Positions 38,290-47,299 of a stretch of 64,000 nucleotides of DNA are shown one piece after another; position 1 is the first letter of the stretch; every line of letters begins with the position of its first letter. The notes beneath the pieces were generated by a model. It saw nothing but the letters and a program-made list of their open reading frames with translations. It did no database searches and had not been told where the DNA came from. Made by a program: the position numbers and the translations under genes. Origin of the DNA: an uncultured Clostridia bacterium (GTDB taxonomy: Bacteria; Bacillota; Clostridia; Oscillospirales; Ruminococcaceae); the NCBI GenBank assembly GCA_947625195.1, contig CANQNK010000002.1:78236-142235 (forward strand). Reading direction: 5' to 3'.

Positions 38290-40272
38290 ATGGCGGAAAA
38301 TAAATCATATACAAACGAATCAATTGAGGTTCTAAAGGGCGCTGACAGAGTAAGGCTTCGTCCCGGGGTAATTTTCGGCTCTGACGGACTTGAGGGATGC
38401 AAGCATTCGGTTTTTGAGATTTTGTCAAACTCGATAGACGAGGCGCGAGACGGCCGGGGAGACAAAATAATTTTAACCAAGTATAACGATCACTCTATTG
38501 AAATCGAGGATTTCGGCGCAGGCTGTCCGGTGGATTATAACAAGATTCAGAAGAGGTATAACTGGGAGCTTGTTTACTGCGAGCTTTATGCAGGAGGCAA
38601 GTATAAGCAGGACAGCTCTAACTATGAATTTTCTCTTGGCCTTAACGGCCTTGGAGCATGTGCGACCCAATACGCTTCCGAATATATGGACGTTGAGGTC
38701 TATCGCGACGGATTTAAGTATAACCTTCACTTTGAAAAGGGCAAAAACATAGGCGGACTTAAAAAGGAGCCTTATCAAAAAAGAAGAACCGGGACAAAGA
38801 CAAAATGGCGCCCCGACCTTGATGTCTTTACAGACATCAACATAGAAGATGAGTACTTTCTTGAATTGCTTAAGCGTCAGGCGGTTGTAAATCCGAACGT
38901 AAGGTTTGTTTTCAGATGCCAGAACGAAAGGGGAACCTTTGACGAAAAAGTTTTCGTTTACGAAAACGGAATAGAGGACTATGTCAGGGAAGTGGCGGGA
39001 GAAAATTCCATAACCACCGTTCAGGCTGTATATGCCGACAGAAAGGGAAAAGACAGAGCCGACAAGGACGAGTATAAGGTAAAGCTGGGTATTGCGTTTA
39101 CTTTTACGAAATCTCAAAGCTTTGCGGAGTATTATCACAACTCAAGCTTTCTTGAACACGGAGGTTCTCCGGCAAACGCCGTAAGGCAGGCTTTTACATC
39201 TCAGATAGATTCTTATTTAAAGCAAAACGGAAAATACACTAAAAACGAAAAGAGCATAAAATTCGACGATGTAAAGGATTCGCTGGTGCTGGTTTCAAAT
39301 TCTTTTTCAACTCAGACGTCTTATGAGAACCAGACAAAGAAAAGCATTACCAACAAGTTTATTTACGAGTGTATGACTGATTTTTTGAAGCGCTCAATAG
39401 AAGTTTACTTTATTGAAAATCCCGATGAAGCGATAAAGATATGCGAGCAGGTTCTTATAAACAAGAGAAGCCGTGAAAGAGCCGAGCAGACCAGAGTCAG
39501 CGTTTCAAAGGCTCTTACCGCAAAGATCGACCTTGCAAACATGGTGCAGAAATTTGTGGATTGCAGAACAAAGGATATTTCCCGACGTGAGCTTTATATA
39601 GTGGAGGGAGATTCTGCTCTGGGCTCCGTAAAGCTTGCAAGAGACGCGGAGTTTCAGGCGGTAATCCCCGTAAGAGGTAAGATTCTTAATTGCTTAAAGG
39701 CGGATTATTCAAAAATATTCAAAAGCGAGATAATAACAGACCTTTTAAAAGTTCTTGGATGCGGGGTTGAGGTGAACGCCAAGCAGAATAAGGAGCTTTC
39801 GTCGTTTAACCTTGATAATCTCAGATGGAACAAGATAGTAATATGTACCGATGCCGATGAGGACGGGTTTCAGATAAGAACGCTGATTTTAGCAATGCTG
39901 TATCGGCTTACCCCGACCCTCATCGAGAGGGGATACGTTTACATTGCGGAATCTCCGCTTTTTGAGATAACGACTAAGGACAAGACATATTTTGCTTATG
40001 ATGAGCGTGAAAAGGCTGAGATACTTCAGATGATAGGTAATGTAAAATATACTCTTCAGCGTTCAAAAGGACTTGGCGAAAATGAGCCGGATATGATGTC
40101 TCTTACAACTATGAACCCGCAAACCAGACGTCTTATCCAGGTGCTTCCGCACGAGGAGCAGGAGCATATGGAGTTTATGTTTGAAATGCTGCTGGGCAAC
40201 GACCTTCAGGGAAGAAAGGAATTTATTTCGGTAAACGGTCACGATTACATCGAAATGGCTGATATATCTTAG
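38290..40272 (+). CDS. Divergent type IIA topoisomerase ATPase subunit (GyrB/ParE-like)
   Basis: A 660-residue GyrB/ParE homologue. The GHKL ATPase has LSNSIDEARDG (the Glu and Asn needed for ATP) near residue 46, but the canonical DNGRGIP is DFGAGCP and GGLHGVG is LGLNGLG. The Toprim part shows LYIVEGDSALGSVK (about 438-451; usual LFLVEGDSAGGSAK) and CTDADEDGFQIRTL (about 519-532; usual MTDADVDGSHIRTL). These consistent substitutions mark a separate paralogous lineage, not the housekeeping gyrB. It is paired with a GyrA/ParC-like gene 63 bases downstream. Likely a topoisomerase IV-like enzyme; exact activity unknown. Confidence 0.88.
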   Translation: MAENKSYTNESIEVLKGADRVRLRPGVIFGSDGLEGCKHSVFEILSNSIDEARDGRGDKIILTKYNDHSIEIEDFGAGCPVDYNKIQKRYNWELVYCELYAGGKYKQDSSNYEFSLGLNGLGACATQYASEYMDVEVYRDGFKYNLHFEKGKNIGGLKKEPYQKRRTGTKTKWRPDLDVFTDINIEDEYFLELLKRQAVVNPNVRFVFRCQNERGTFDEKVFVYENGIEDYVREVAGENSITTVQAVYADRKGKDRADKDEYKVKLGIAFTFTKSQSFAEYYHNSSFLEHGGSPANAVRQAFTSQIDSYLKQNGKYTKNEKSIKFDDVKDSLVLVSNSFSTQTSYENQTKKSITNKFIYECMTDFLKRSIEVYFIENPDEAIKICEQVLINKRSRERAEQTRVSVSKALTAKIDLANMVQKFVDCRTKDISRRELYIVEGDSALGSVKLARDAEFQAVIPVRGKILNCLKADYSKIFKSEIITDLLKVLGCGVEVNAKQNKELSSFNLDNLRWNKIVICTDADEDGFQIRTLILAMLYRLTPTLIERGYVYIAESPLFEITTKDKTYFAYDEREKAEILQMIGNVKYTLQRSKGLGENEPDMMSLTTMNPQTRRLIQVLPHEEQEHMEFMFEMLLGNDLQGRKEFISVNGHDYIEMADIS

Positions 40273-40335
40273 GTATGCCGTATACGGCGTGTGCGGGCAC
40301 CTTTTATAGCTTGAGTTTAAGGAGAGAAACTTAAA

Positions 40336-42576
40336 ATGCCTAAAAAGAAAAAGACAGAAGAAAAAATGAAAAGAGATCCTATGCAAAACGCTTTTATCGA
40401 AGGAGCGGGGCAGGTGGTTGAGGAGAGAATAACCGAAACTCTTGAGAAAAACTATATGCCGTATGCTATGAGTGTGATCGTTTCAAGAGCGTTTCCGGAG
40501 ATTGACGGCTTTAAGCCCTCCCACAGAAAGCTTTTGTATACAATGTATAAAATGGGGCTTTTAAGCGGAGCGAGAACAAAATCGGCCAATGTTGTGGGCC
40601 AGACAATGCGTTTAAATCCTCACGGCGATCAGGCAATATACGAAACGATGGTGAGAATGTCCAGAGGCAACGAGGCGCTTTTGCACCCGTATGTTGATTC
40701 AAAGGGAAACTTCGGTAAGGCGTATTCCAGGGATATGGCGTTTGCGGCTTCCCGTTATACCGAGGTAAAGCTTGAACCCATTTGCGCAGAGCTTTTTTCG
40801 GACATTGACAAGGAAACGGTCGATTTTCAGCCAAACTACGACAACACTATGCAGGAACCGACGCTGCTGCCGGCTACGTTTCCCTCAATACTGGTAAACT
40901 CAAATGTCGGAATAGGCGTTTCCATGGCAAGCAATGTTTGCTCGTTTAATCTTTCTGAGCTTTGCGAATCCACCGTTGCCTATATGAAAAACCCTTCATT
41001 CAACCTGCTTGAAACGCTTAAGGGTCCGGATTTTTCTACCGGTGCTTTAATGCTTTACGACGAGGAGGAACTCGACAAGATATACAGAACCGGCAGAGGC
41101 TCGGTAAAGGTAAAGGCAAAATATACATTTGACAAAAAGGACAATGTCATTGAAATAACGGAAATCCCTCCGACCACCACCGTTGAGGCGATAATTGAAA
41201 AGATTATTTCGCTGATAAAGATTGGAAAGATAAAGGAAATTCAGTATATAAGAGACGAGACTGATTTGGACGGTCTTAAAATAGCAATTGATTTAAAGCG
41301 CGGAATTGATCCGGACAAGCTTATGCAAAAGCTTTATCGCACAACGCCGCTTAGGGATACCTTTTCCTGCAATTTCAATATACTTGTGCACGGATACCCG
41401 AAGGTAATGGGTGTTTATGATATCCTTGACGAGTGGATAGCCTTTCGCAAGGACTGCGTAAAGCGGCGTGTGGCGTTTGACCTTAAAAAGAAAAAGGACA
41501 AGCTTCACCTTTTAAAGGGACTTGAAAAGATTCTTCTTGATATTGACAGGGCTGTTAAGATCGTAAGGGAGACCGAAGAGGAATCGGAGGTTGTGCCTAA
41601 TCTTATGATAGGCTTTTCCATCGACGAAATACAGGCTGAATATGTTGCTGAAATAAAGCTTCGTCACTTGAACAGGGAGTATATTTTAAAGCGCACCGAA
41701 GAAATAGAAGACCTGATTGCGGATATTTCGGATATGGAAGCCATTCTTGAAAGTGAGAGAAGAGTAAAAAGCATAATTATCAAGGAGCTCAATGATGTAG
41801 CAAAAAAGTACGGTCAGCCCAGAAAAACAAAGCTGTGCTTTTCAAAGGATGAGGAGGAATCAGACGAGACTCAGGAGGTAGAGGACTACAAGTGTACCTT
41901 CTTTATGTCAAGAAGCGGATACTTTAAAAAAATTACTCCTCAGTCGCTTAGAATGGCTAGCACTCAAAAGTTAAAGGACGGAGATGTGATCACTCAGGAG
42001 ATTGAGTCTTCAAATAAAGCGGAGCTTTTGTTCTTTACCGACAACGCTACAGTTTATAAGGCAAAGGCTGACGACTTTGCGGATACAAAGGCTTCGGCTA
42101 TGGGTGACTTTGTTGCGGCAAAGCTCTCTTTTGAGCAGGGCGAAAACTGCAAGTATATGGTCGAGACCACAGATTACAGCGGGTATATGATATTTGTTTT
42201 TGAAAACGGAAAGGTAGCAAAGGTAAGCCTTAAGGCATATGAAACCAAGACCAACCGTAAAAAGCTTGCGAACGCATACGGTTCTAAATCAAGGCTTGTT
42301 GAGGCGTTTCACATAAAAGAAGATGTGCTGATTATGCTGAAGTCTACAAACGAGCGTTTGATAATCTTTAACACAGGTATGATACTTCCCAAGGCGACAA
42401 GAGATACTATTGGTGTAAACGCTCTGACACTTAAAGGCAAAAATCTTTTGGACAAGGCGTTTATTATTGATGAGAAAAAGGCAGATGAGCTCAGTAAATA
42501 CAAGGTGAAAAACATACCTGCGGCAGGCTCATTTGCAAGGGATTTAGAAGATCCTGATCAGTTGACATTTGGATAG
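40336..42576 (+). CDS. Divergent type IIA topoisomerase cleavage subunit (GyrA/ParC-like)
   Basis: A 746-residue subunit A homologue with the breakage-reunion domain and a short C-terminal region. YAMSVIVSRAFPEIDG, then GFKPSHRKLLY (usual DGLKPVHRRILY), NPHGDQAIYET (usual HPHGDSAVYDT) and the catalytic Tyr in ASRYTEVKL near residue 140 are visible. The residue equivalent to E. coli GyrA Ser83, a main quinolone contact, is Gln, and Asp87 is Glu. I see no clear GyrA-box (QRRGGKG-like), which argues for decatenation or relaxation rather than negative supercoiling. RBS AAGGAGAG. Forms a two-gene unit with the preceding ATPase subunit. Confidence 0.88.
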   Translation: MPKKKKTEEKMKRDPMQNAFIEGAGQVVEERITETLEKNYMPYAMSVIVSRAFPEIDGFKPSHRKLLYTMYKMGLLSGARTKSANVVGQTMRLNPHGDQAIYETMVRMSRGNEALLHPYVDSKGNFGKAYSRDMAFAASRYTEVKLEPICAELFSDIDKETVDFQPNYDNTMQEPTLLPATFPSILVNSNVGIGVSMASNVCSFNLSELCESTVAYMKNPSFNLLETLKGPDFSTGALMLYDEEELDKIYRTGRGSVKVKAKYTFDKKDNVIEITEIPPTTTVEAIIEKIISLIKIGKIKEIQYIRDETDLDGLKIAIDLKRGIDPDKLMQKLYRTTPLRDTFSCNFNILVHGYPKVMGVYDILDEWIAFRKDCVKRRVAFDLKKKKDKLHLLKGLEKILLDIDRAVKIVRETEEESEVVPNLMIGFSIDEIQAEYVAEIKLRHLNREYILKRTEEIEDLIADISDMEAILESERRVKSIIIKELNDVAKKYGQPRKTKLCFSKDEEESDETQEVEDYKCTFFMSRSGYFKKITPQSLRMASTQKLKDGDVITQEIESSNKAELLFFTDNATVYKAKADDFADTKASAMGDFVAAKLSFEQGENCKYMVETTDYSGYMIFVFENGKVAKVSLKAYETKTNRKKLANAYGSKSRLVEAFHIKEDVLIMLKSTNERLIIFNTGMILPKATRDTIGVNALTLKGKNLLDKAFIIDEKKADELSKYKVKNIPAAGSFARDLEDPDQLTFG

Positions 42577-42591
42577 AAGGAGGCTTAAATT

Positions 42592-43338
42592 ATGATTTGT
42601 CCGAAGTGTAAAACAAATAACTCCAGCGAGGAAAAGTTCTGCATAAACTGCGGAGCTGAGCTTTTGGTGCCAAACACTGTTAAGAAAGAGGAGAATACAT
42701 CACAGAATTTATGGTTCAAGTCTAAAAACAGAAAGGCAATGCTTATCGGAGTAAGCCTTATCGCCATTATAATAATAGTTCTTATTGCAGTCCTGATAAT
42801 TGAATTTTCCAAAAGCGAAAGCGAGGAAAAGGCACAGCTTTTGTCAAGCGCAATAGGGCACAAGGTAAATGATGTTCTAAAAATTCAGGACATATCACTT
42901 TCGGAAAAATCCACCTATTCGGGAGTAAGCGATTACATTAAGTTTTCTTATCTTTCCGAGTCTCCGGATTCGGTAAAGGTTGACGGAGTTATAATGCCAA
43001 AGTGGCTCATAACAGTTATGGCTGAGGACGACAAGATATCATCAGTGGTGCTGTATGACTTTACTGTAATGGAGGATAACTATAAAGGACAGGAGGTAAA
43101 CGGAGAGATAAAGTTGTCTTCTTTTTCAAAGGGAGATAAGTTTTCAAAAGTAAGCAATGCGATAGATTTAGATCCATACACGGTGGAATACAAGGAAAAC
43201 GACACCGTGATTTACACATATAAGTATTATTTTCTTGACACCGCCGAAAACGAACAGGCAAGAACCCTTATCGTTGAAGTTAAGGACAAGGAGTATGTTT
43301 CATCTAAGGTAAAGACGGTTTATCCCGCAGGACTGTAA
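42592..43338 (+). CDS. Zinc-ribbon membrane protein with extracytoplasmic domain, unknown function
   Basis: A 248-residue protein. The N-terminus is a zinc ribbon: CPKC (residues 3-6) and CINCG (about 17-21). A strongly hydrophobic span lies at about residues 49-68, and the remaining 170 residues are predicted outside, rich in beta-strand-like segments. AAGGAGG is 8 bases upstream of the start. It follows the topoisomerase gene by 15 bases and is closed by a terminator. Zinc ribbon plus one span plus an outer domain recurs in uncharacterised Clostridia proteins; no function assigned. Confidence 0.75.
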   Translation: MICPKCKTNNSSEEKFCINCGAELLVPNTVKKEENTSQNLWFKSKNRKAMLIGVSLIAIIIIVLIAVLIIEFSKSESEEKAQLLSSAIGHKVNDVLKIQDISLSEKSTYSGVSDYIKFSYLSESPDSVKVDGVIMPKWLITVMAEDDKISSVVLYDFTVMEDNYKGQEVNGEIKLSSFSKGDKFSKVSNAIDLDPYTVEYKENDTVIYTYKYYFLDTAENEQARTLIVEVKDKEYVSSKVKTVYPAGL

Positions 43339-43360
43339 TATACGGACAAATTATGTATCA

Positions 43361-43410
43361 TATGACGGTGCAAAGCATAAGCATTTTATGTAAAGCACCG
43401 TCATTTTTGT
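43361..43410 (+). terminator. Intrinsic terminator after the zinc-ribbon protein gene
   Basis: A 10-bp perfect stem (43362-43371 with 43395-43404) with a 23-base loop and TTTTTG tail. Confidence 0.8.
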
Positions 43411-43540
43411 AAAATGTTATTCTATGCGTTTTTTAGAGGCTATTTGTTATTTATCGGCGAATAGTCACAAATGCTGTCTTTTCAATTGTTACAGAAATAA
43501 AACAAATTATTGCTAAAAGTCTACAATTATCCCAAAAATA

Positions 43541-43569
43541 TTGACTTGATGAGCCTTAGTTGATAAAAT
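43541..43569 (+). promoter_or_regulatory. Promoter for the PASTA pseudokinase gene
   Basis: TTGACT (43541-43546) and TAAAAT (43564-43569), 17-base spacer, 37 bases before the start codon. Confidence 0.7.
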
Positions 43570-43606
43570 ACATATGATAGAATAACTATATACATTGGAG
43601 GAATTT

Positions 43607-45343
43607 ATGGATTATTCAAAGGATCTTTGTATGGGCTGTATGAATAAGCTTAACGAAGACGGCAGCTGTGGATATTGCAGCTATTCTGCCGATGCACCCT
43701 ATATAAAGATATATCTTCCGCCTAAGACCATTCTGGACGACAGATATCTTGTAGGAAAGGTGCTGTCTTATAACGGAGAGGGAGCTTCATATATCGGCTA
43801 CGATATGATGAACGACGAAAAGGTAGTTATACATGAGTACATGCCGGAAAGCCTGTGTACGCGCAACAGCGGAAGTACCAAGGTCATTGTGTCTTCTAAT
43901 AGCATTGAAAAGTATAAGACGTATATGGCTGAATTTGCGGAGCTTAACAAAATCCTTTCGCGAATGAGAAATCTCTCAAACATAGTTCCGGCGACAGATA
44001 TGTTTGCCGCCAACAACACTATGTATGCGGTATCTCCGTACGTTGAGGGCATCTCACTTAAAAAGTTCCTTAAATCGGGAAACAAGCTTACATGGGCCCA
44101 GGTAAAGCGGCTGTTTCCGCCTATATTCACAACTCTTGGACTTATTCACAATGCGGGAATAATTCACGGGGGAATTTCTCCTGAAAACACACTTGTAACC
44201 ACAAAGGGCGAAATAAAGCTTGTCGGTTTTTGCATTACAGCGGCGAGAATTGCCGAAGGTGATCTAACGGCAGATTTAAATCCGGGATATGCGGCGCCTG
44301 AACAGTACCGCAGTGCGGACTGGCTTGGTACTTATACGGACGTTTACGGTATGTGCGCCGTGCTTTATAAAATACTTACTGCATCAACCCCTCCCAGCGG
44401 TTTGCAAAGGCAAAACGTTGATAGCATATCACCTTTGTGGCAGATAAATCCCGATGTTCCAAGGCACGTATCTGATGTTATAATGCAGGGGATGAATGTA
44501 GACTGCAAGGAGCGTATTCAGACAATAACCGAGCTTGTTACAAAGCTTTTTGAGCAGCCGGAGCCTGTTGAGCATCAAAAAGGCTCCACAAGAGTAATAG
44601 CAACGCAAAATATAGGAAAAACTTCGCCCAGGCCTGTTGAGGAGGATTATGACAACGAGGTTGATGAAGACGATGAGGAGCACAAGACTAATCTCACTAA
44701 AACGATAATCAGCGCGGTTGTGCTAGCTGTGATAGTCGGAATAGGACTTTATCTGTTGGCCAGTATGTTTACGCCGCAGTCGTCAAATAAAGAAAGCTCA
44801 AGGATAATTCAGACGGAAACTATTGCAGAAACAACGCAGTCTCCGACGCAGCCAACAACAAATGCTTCTACCGAGCCGCCAACTGAGGCCACCGAGGCGG
44901 ATTACGGTCAGGGCGCTGTTATGCCGGACCTCGTGGGACTTAACTATGAGGAAATAAAGGAATCAATTCAAAATGACTTTTATATTGTAACAACCGACGT
45001 GACAAGTGACGAGTATGATGAGGGAATTATCGTGAGCCAGAGTATTCCGGCTGAAGTTGAGTACAACCCTACCGGCGGACTTACCCTTCAGCTTGATATA
45101 AGTGTCGGCAGCGGAAAGGTACCATTGCCGAGCTACGAGGGAATCACATCAAGCGATTACTTTACCATGCTAGATGACAGTAAGATCTCTTACATATACG
45201 AATATGAGTCCAGCGACTCTGTGGAATACGGTTATATAATCAGAGTCGTTTCAGGTGGAAATACTCTTGACTCCGGAGCGGAGATAAACGTGTTTGATAA
45301 AGAAGAGGTTACCGTTTATATTTCGTCGGGCGCGGCACAATAA
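43607..45343 (+). CDS. Membrane pseudokinase with N-terminal zinc motif and two PASTA domains
   Basis: A 578-residue protein starting at the ATG after TTGGAGG. Order: CxxC pairs at Cys8/Cys11 and Cys21/Cys24 (likely zinc site); a Ser/Thr kinase-like domain (about 38-305); an acidic linker; one transmembrane span (about 361-383); a Thr/Pro-rich stalk; two PASTA-like repeats (about 440-506 and 507-577). The kinase fold is clear (YVEGISLKKFL, GYAAPEQY, TDVYGMCAVLYKILT) but the catalytic residues are replaced: the VAIK Lys is His (VVIHEYMP), the HRD Asp is Gly (HGGISPEN), and DFG is GFC. PASTA domains of active kinases sense muropeptides or lipid II; this protein could sense cell-wall state without phosphorylating. 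Role is inferred. Confidence 0.88.
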   Translation: MDYSKDLCMGCMNKLNEDGSCGYCSYSADAPYIKIYLPPKTILDDRYLVGKVLSYNGEGASYIGYDMMNDEKVVIHEYMPESLCTRNSGSTKVIVSSNSIEKYKTYMAEFAELNKILSRMRNLSNIVPATDMFAANNTMYAVSPYVEGISLKKFLKSGNKLTWAQVKRLFPPIFTTLGLIHNAGIIHGGISPENTLVTTKGEIKLVGFCITAARIAEGDLTADLNPGYAAPEQYRSADWLGTYTDVYGMCAVLYKILTASTPPSGLQRQNVDSISPLWQINPDVPRHVSDVIMQGMNVDCKERIQTITELVTKLFEQPEPVEHQKGSTRVIATQNIGKTSPRPVEEDYDNEVDEDDEEHKTNLTKTIISAVVLAVIVGIGLYLLASMFTPQSSNKESSRIIQTETIAETTQSPTQPTTNASTEPPTEATEADYGQGAVMPDLVGLNYEEIKESIQNDFYIVTTDVTSDEYDEGIIVSQSIPAEVEYNPTGGLTLQLDISVGSGKVPLPSYEGITSSDYFTMLDDSKISYIYEYESSDSVEYGYIIRVVSGGNTLDSGAEINVFDKEEVTVYISSGAAQ

Positions 45344-45414
45344 AAATTTATGTTCCGTAAGGCTTTTGAAAATGTTTTATAAGTGTAAAAAATGTAAAAA
45401 AAGACGATTTGTTG

Positions 45415-45442
45415 TTGACTTTTTCATAAAATATGTTAATAT
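45415..45442 (+). promoter_or_regulatory. Promoter for pfkA
   Basis: TTGACT (45415-45420) and TAATAT (45437-45442), 16-base spacer, 38 bases before the start. Confidence 0.6.
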
Positions 45443-45480
45443 GTAATATGTACGATTTATTGTAGTAGGAGGATGAAAGT

Positions 45481-46443
45481 ATGCCCAAGACGATAGGAAT
45501 TTTAACGAGCGGAGGCGATGCTCCCGGTATGAATGCCGCGGTAAGAGCTGTTACCAGAGCGGCGCTTTCTAAGGGTATGAAGGTGCTAGGAATATTAAGA
45601 GGTTATAACGGCTTGATAAACGGAGATATCAGGGAGATGAACGCCAGAACCGTTTCGGGAATAATTCAAAGAGGAGGTACTATTCTTTATACGGCAAGAT
45701 GTCTTGAGTTTAAAACTCAGGAGGGCGTTATGAAAGCTGTTAATAAATGTAAGCAACTGGGGCTTGACGGAATAGTCGTCATTGGCGGTGACGGCTCTTT
45801 CAGAGGAGCTGCCGACTTGTCTGCTCAGGGTGTGCCGTGTATCGGACTTCCCGGAACGATTGACAATGATATCGCCTGCACCGAATACACTATAGGCTAT
45901 GACACGGCGATGAATACTGCTATGGAGATGGTCGATAAGCTCAAGGATACTACCCAGTCGCACGACAGGTGCTCGGTTGTTGAGGTTATGGGAAGAAATG
46001 CAGGCTATATTGCGGTGAATGTGGCAGTTGCCGTTGGTGCAGAGGCTGCAATAGTTGTTGAAAAAGGATTTGATATCGACGCTATTATAAAGAACATTTT
46101 AGATAACCGGTCAAGCGGAAAGACACATTCGGTGCTTATAGTTGCCGAGGGTATCGGAAACGCAGAGCAGATTGCCAAGGATATAGAGGCAAAAACCGGA
46201 ATCGAATCAAGAGCGACGATTCTCGGACACGTTCAGAGAGGCGGTTCGCCTACTGTTCGTGACAGAGTTGTTGCAACGCAGATGGGTTATCACGCGGTAG
46301 AGCTTTTGGAAAAGGGCATAGGAAACAGGGTCGTAGGGCTTAAGGACAACAAGGTTTACGACGTCGATATACAGGAGGCTCTTTCGATGAAGAAGCCTTT
46401 TGAAGACGAGCTGTATAAAATACTTAACGATACGGCATATTAA
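45481..46443 (+). CDS. pfkA: ATP-dependent 6-phosphofructokinase
   Basis: Phosphorylates fructose 6-phosphate in glycolysis. 320 residues, standard for bacterial PfkA. ILTSGGDAPGMNAA (about residues 6-19), GGDGSFRGA (about 102-110), the catalytic region LPGTIDNDIACT (about 121-132) with Asp of TIDND, EVMGRNAGYIA (about 162-172) and LGHVQRGGSPT (about 245-255) are all present. Gly rather than Lys in the GGDGS motif indicates the ATP-dependent enzyme. Single-gene unit with its own promoter. Confidence 0.97.
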   Translation: MPKTIGILTSGGDAPGMNAAVRAVTRAALSKGMKVLGILRGYNGLINGDIREMNARTVSGIIQRGGTILYTARCLEFKTQEGVMKAVNKCKQLGLDGIVVIGGDGSFRGAADLSAQGVPCIGLPGTIDNDIACTEYTIGYDTAMNTAMEMVDKLKDTTQSHDRCSVVEVMGRNAGYIAVNVAVAVGAEAAIVVEKGFDIDAIIKNILDNRSSGKTHSVLIVAEGIGNAEQIAKDIEAKTGIESRATILGHVQRGGSPTVRDRVVATQMGYHAVELLEKGIGNRVVGLKDNKVYDVDIQEALSMKKPFEDELYKILNDTAY

Positions 46444-46455
46444 AAATAGTATATG

Positions 46456-46561
46456 GCATTACAGAGTAGAAAACCAAGCGTAAAGTGTTAACAGACGGGG
46501 AGTTGCTGCTTAAACGAAAAGCTTTTGGCTTGCGGTTTGGTTTTCGCATCCCGCTGAATGC
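46456..46561 (+). ncRNA. Tetrahydrofolate (THF-I) riboswitch upstream of folT
   Basis: The 5' strand carries AGAGTAGAAAACCAAGCG then TAAAGTG, and the 3' strand carries TGCGGTTTGG then CGCATCCCGCT, matching the conserved core of the THF riboswitch. Helices can be drawn by eye: GCATTACAG (46456-46464) with CTGAATGC (46554-46561), and AAAACCAA (46470-46477) with TTGGTTTT (46537-46544). The downstream gene encodes a folate transporter S component, as expected. Confidence 0.88.
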
Positions 46562-46581
46562 ATACTGAAGCTTTTCATTTT

Positions 46582-46616
46582 GCTCCAATATGCACAAGGC
46601 ATATTATATTAGGAGG
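46582..46616 (+). promoter_or_regulatory. Likely Shine-Dalgarno sequestering platform of the THF riboswitch
   Basis: CTCCAATAT (46582-46590) can pair with ATATTAGGAG, which contains the folT ribosome binding site AGGAGG at 46611-46616. An alternative hairpin AATATGC/GCATATT in the same interval would leave the site free. No terminator is visible, so control is probably at translation initiation. Confidence 0.5.
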
Positions 46617-46622
46617 TTTGAA

Positions 46623-47228
46623 ATGAAAAGCTTTTTAAATTTGTTTAAAGATTCGGCCGCAGAACTGAAAAGAATCAGTTGTCTCACAATAACAGGAGTT
46701 TTCATTGCTGTTTCAATGATGATCGAATCGTTTACTATTGAGATACCATATGCAAAGCTAAACTTTGCTTTTTTGGCTATTGCAGTAATAGGTTTGCTGT
46801 TTGGCCCTACGGTATCGTTTATTTCCGGCGGTTTGTGCGATATTGTTGGTTTTATTGTTCATCCGCAGGGTGGGTTTTTACCTGTTTATATTCTTATCGC
46901 AATGCTTCAGGGACTTATTTACGGCATTTGTCTATATAGGAAAAGTCCTTGGATGATAAAAAGATCTTATAGAAAGCTTTCAAATGTCGCAATATACATA
47001 TGTGCTGTTATTGCCCGCATTCTGGATGTTGTGATAATAAATTTGCTTATTAACACAAAAGCAAATATGCATTACGGGTTTATACCCGAAACTGCGTTTT
47101 GGGAGGCCGTTTCTGCGCGGTTAATTAAGAATGTAGTTGAATTGGCAGCAGATATTCCGATGCTGTTTATTCTGCTTCCGTTTGCATTGATGCTTTATAG
47201 ACGTGCGTTTTCAAAAAGCGCAGTATAA
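46623..47228 (+). CDS. folT: FolT, folate-specific S component of an ECF transporter
   Basis: A 201-residue polytopic membrane protein of the folate ECF transporter family. The start at 46623 has AGGAGG 6 bases upstream. About five or six spans are seen, with YAKLNFAFLAIAVIGLLFGP near residue 40 and SGGLCDIVGFIVHPQGGFLP (about 66-85), the type of loop that binds ligand in FolT. It would work with the shared EcfA/EcfA'/EcfT module, which is not in this window. The THF riboswitch upstream supports folate specificity. Confidence 0.9.
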   Translation: MKSFLNLFKDSAAELKRISCLTITGVFIAVSMMIESFTIEIPYAKLNFAFLAIAVIGLLFGPTVSFISGGLCDIVGFIVHPQGGFLPVYILIAMLQGLIYGICLYRKSPWMIKRSYRKLSNVAIYICAVIARILDVVIINLLINTKANMHYGFIPETAFWEAVSARLIKNVVELAADIPMLFILLPFALMLYRRAFSKSAV

Positions 47229-47299
47229 ATTATTAAGTAAAACATTTTTCTCACTTGTTTTAGCAAAAATATATTATAGATATAAAAAGGGGCATAATT

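Noticed and set aside
44800..44900. Short repeat-like Thr/Pro/Glu codon tract in the pseudokinase
   Set aside because: A low-complexity extracellular stalk, normal between a membrane span and PASTA domains; not a DNA repeat element.
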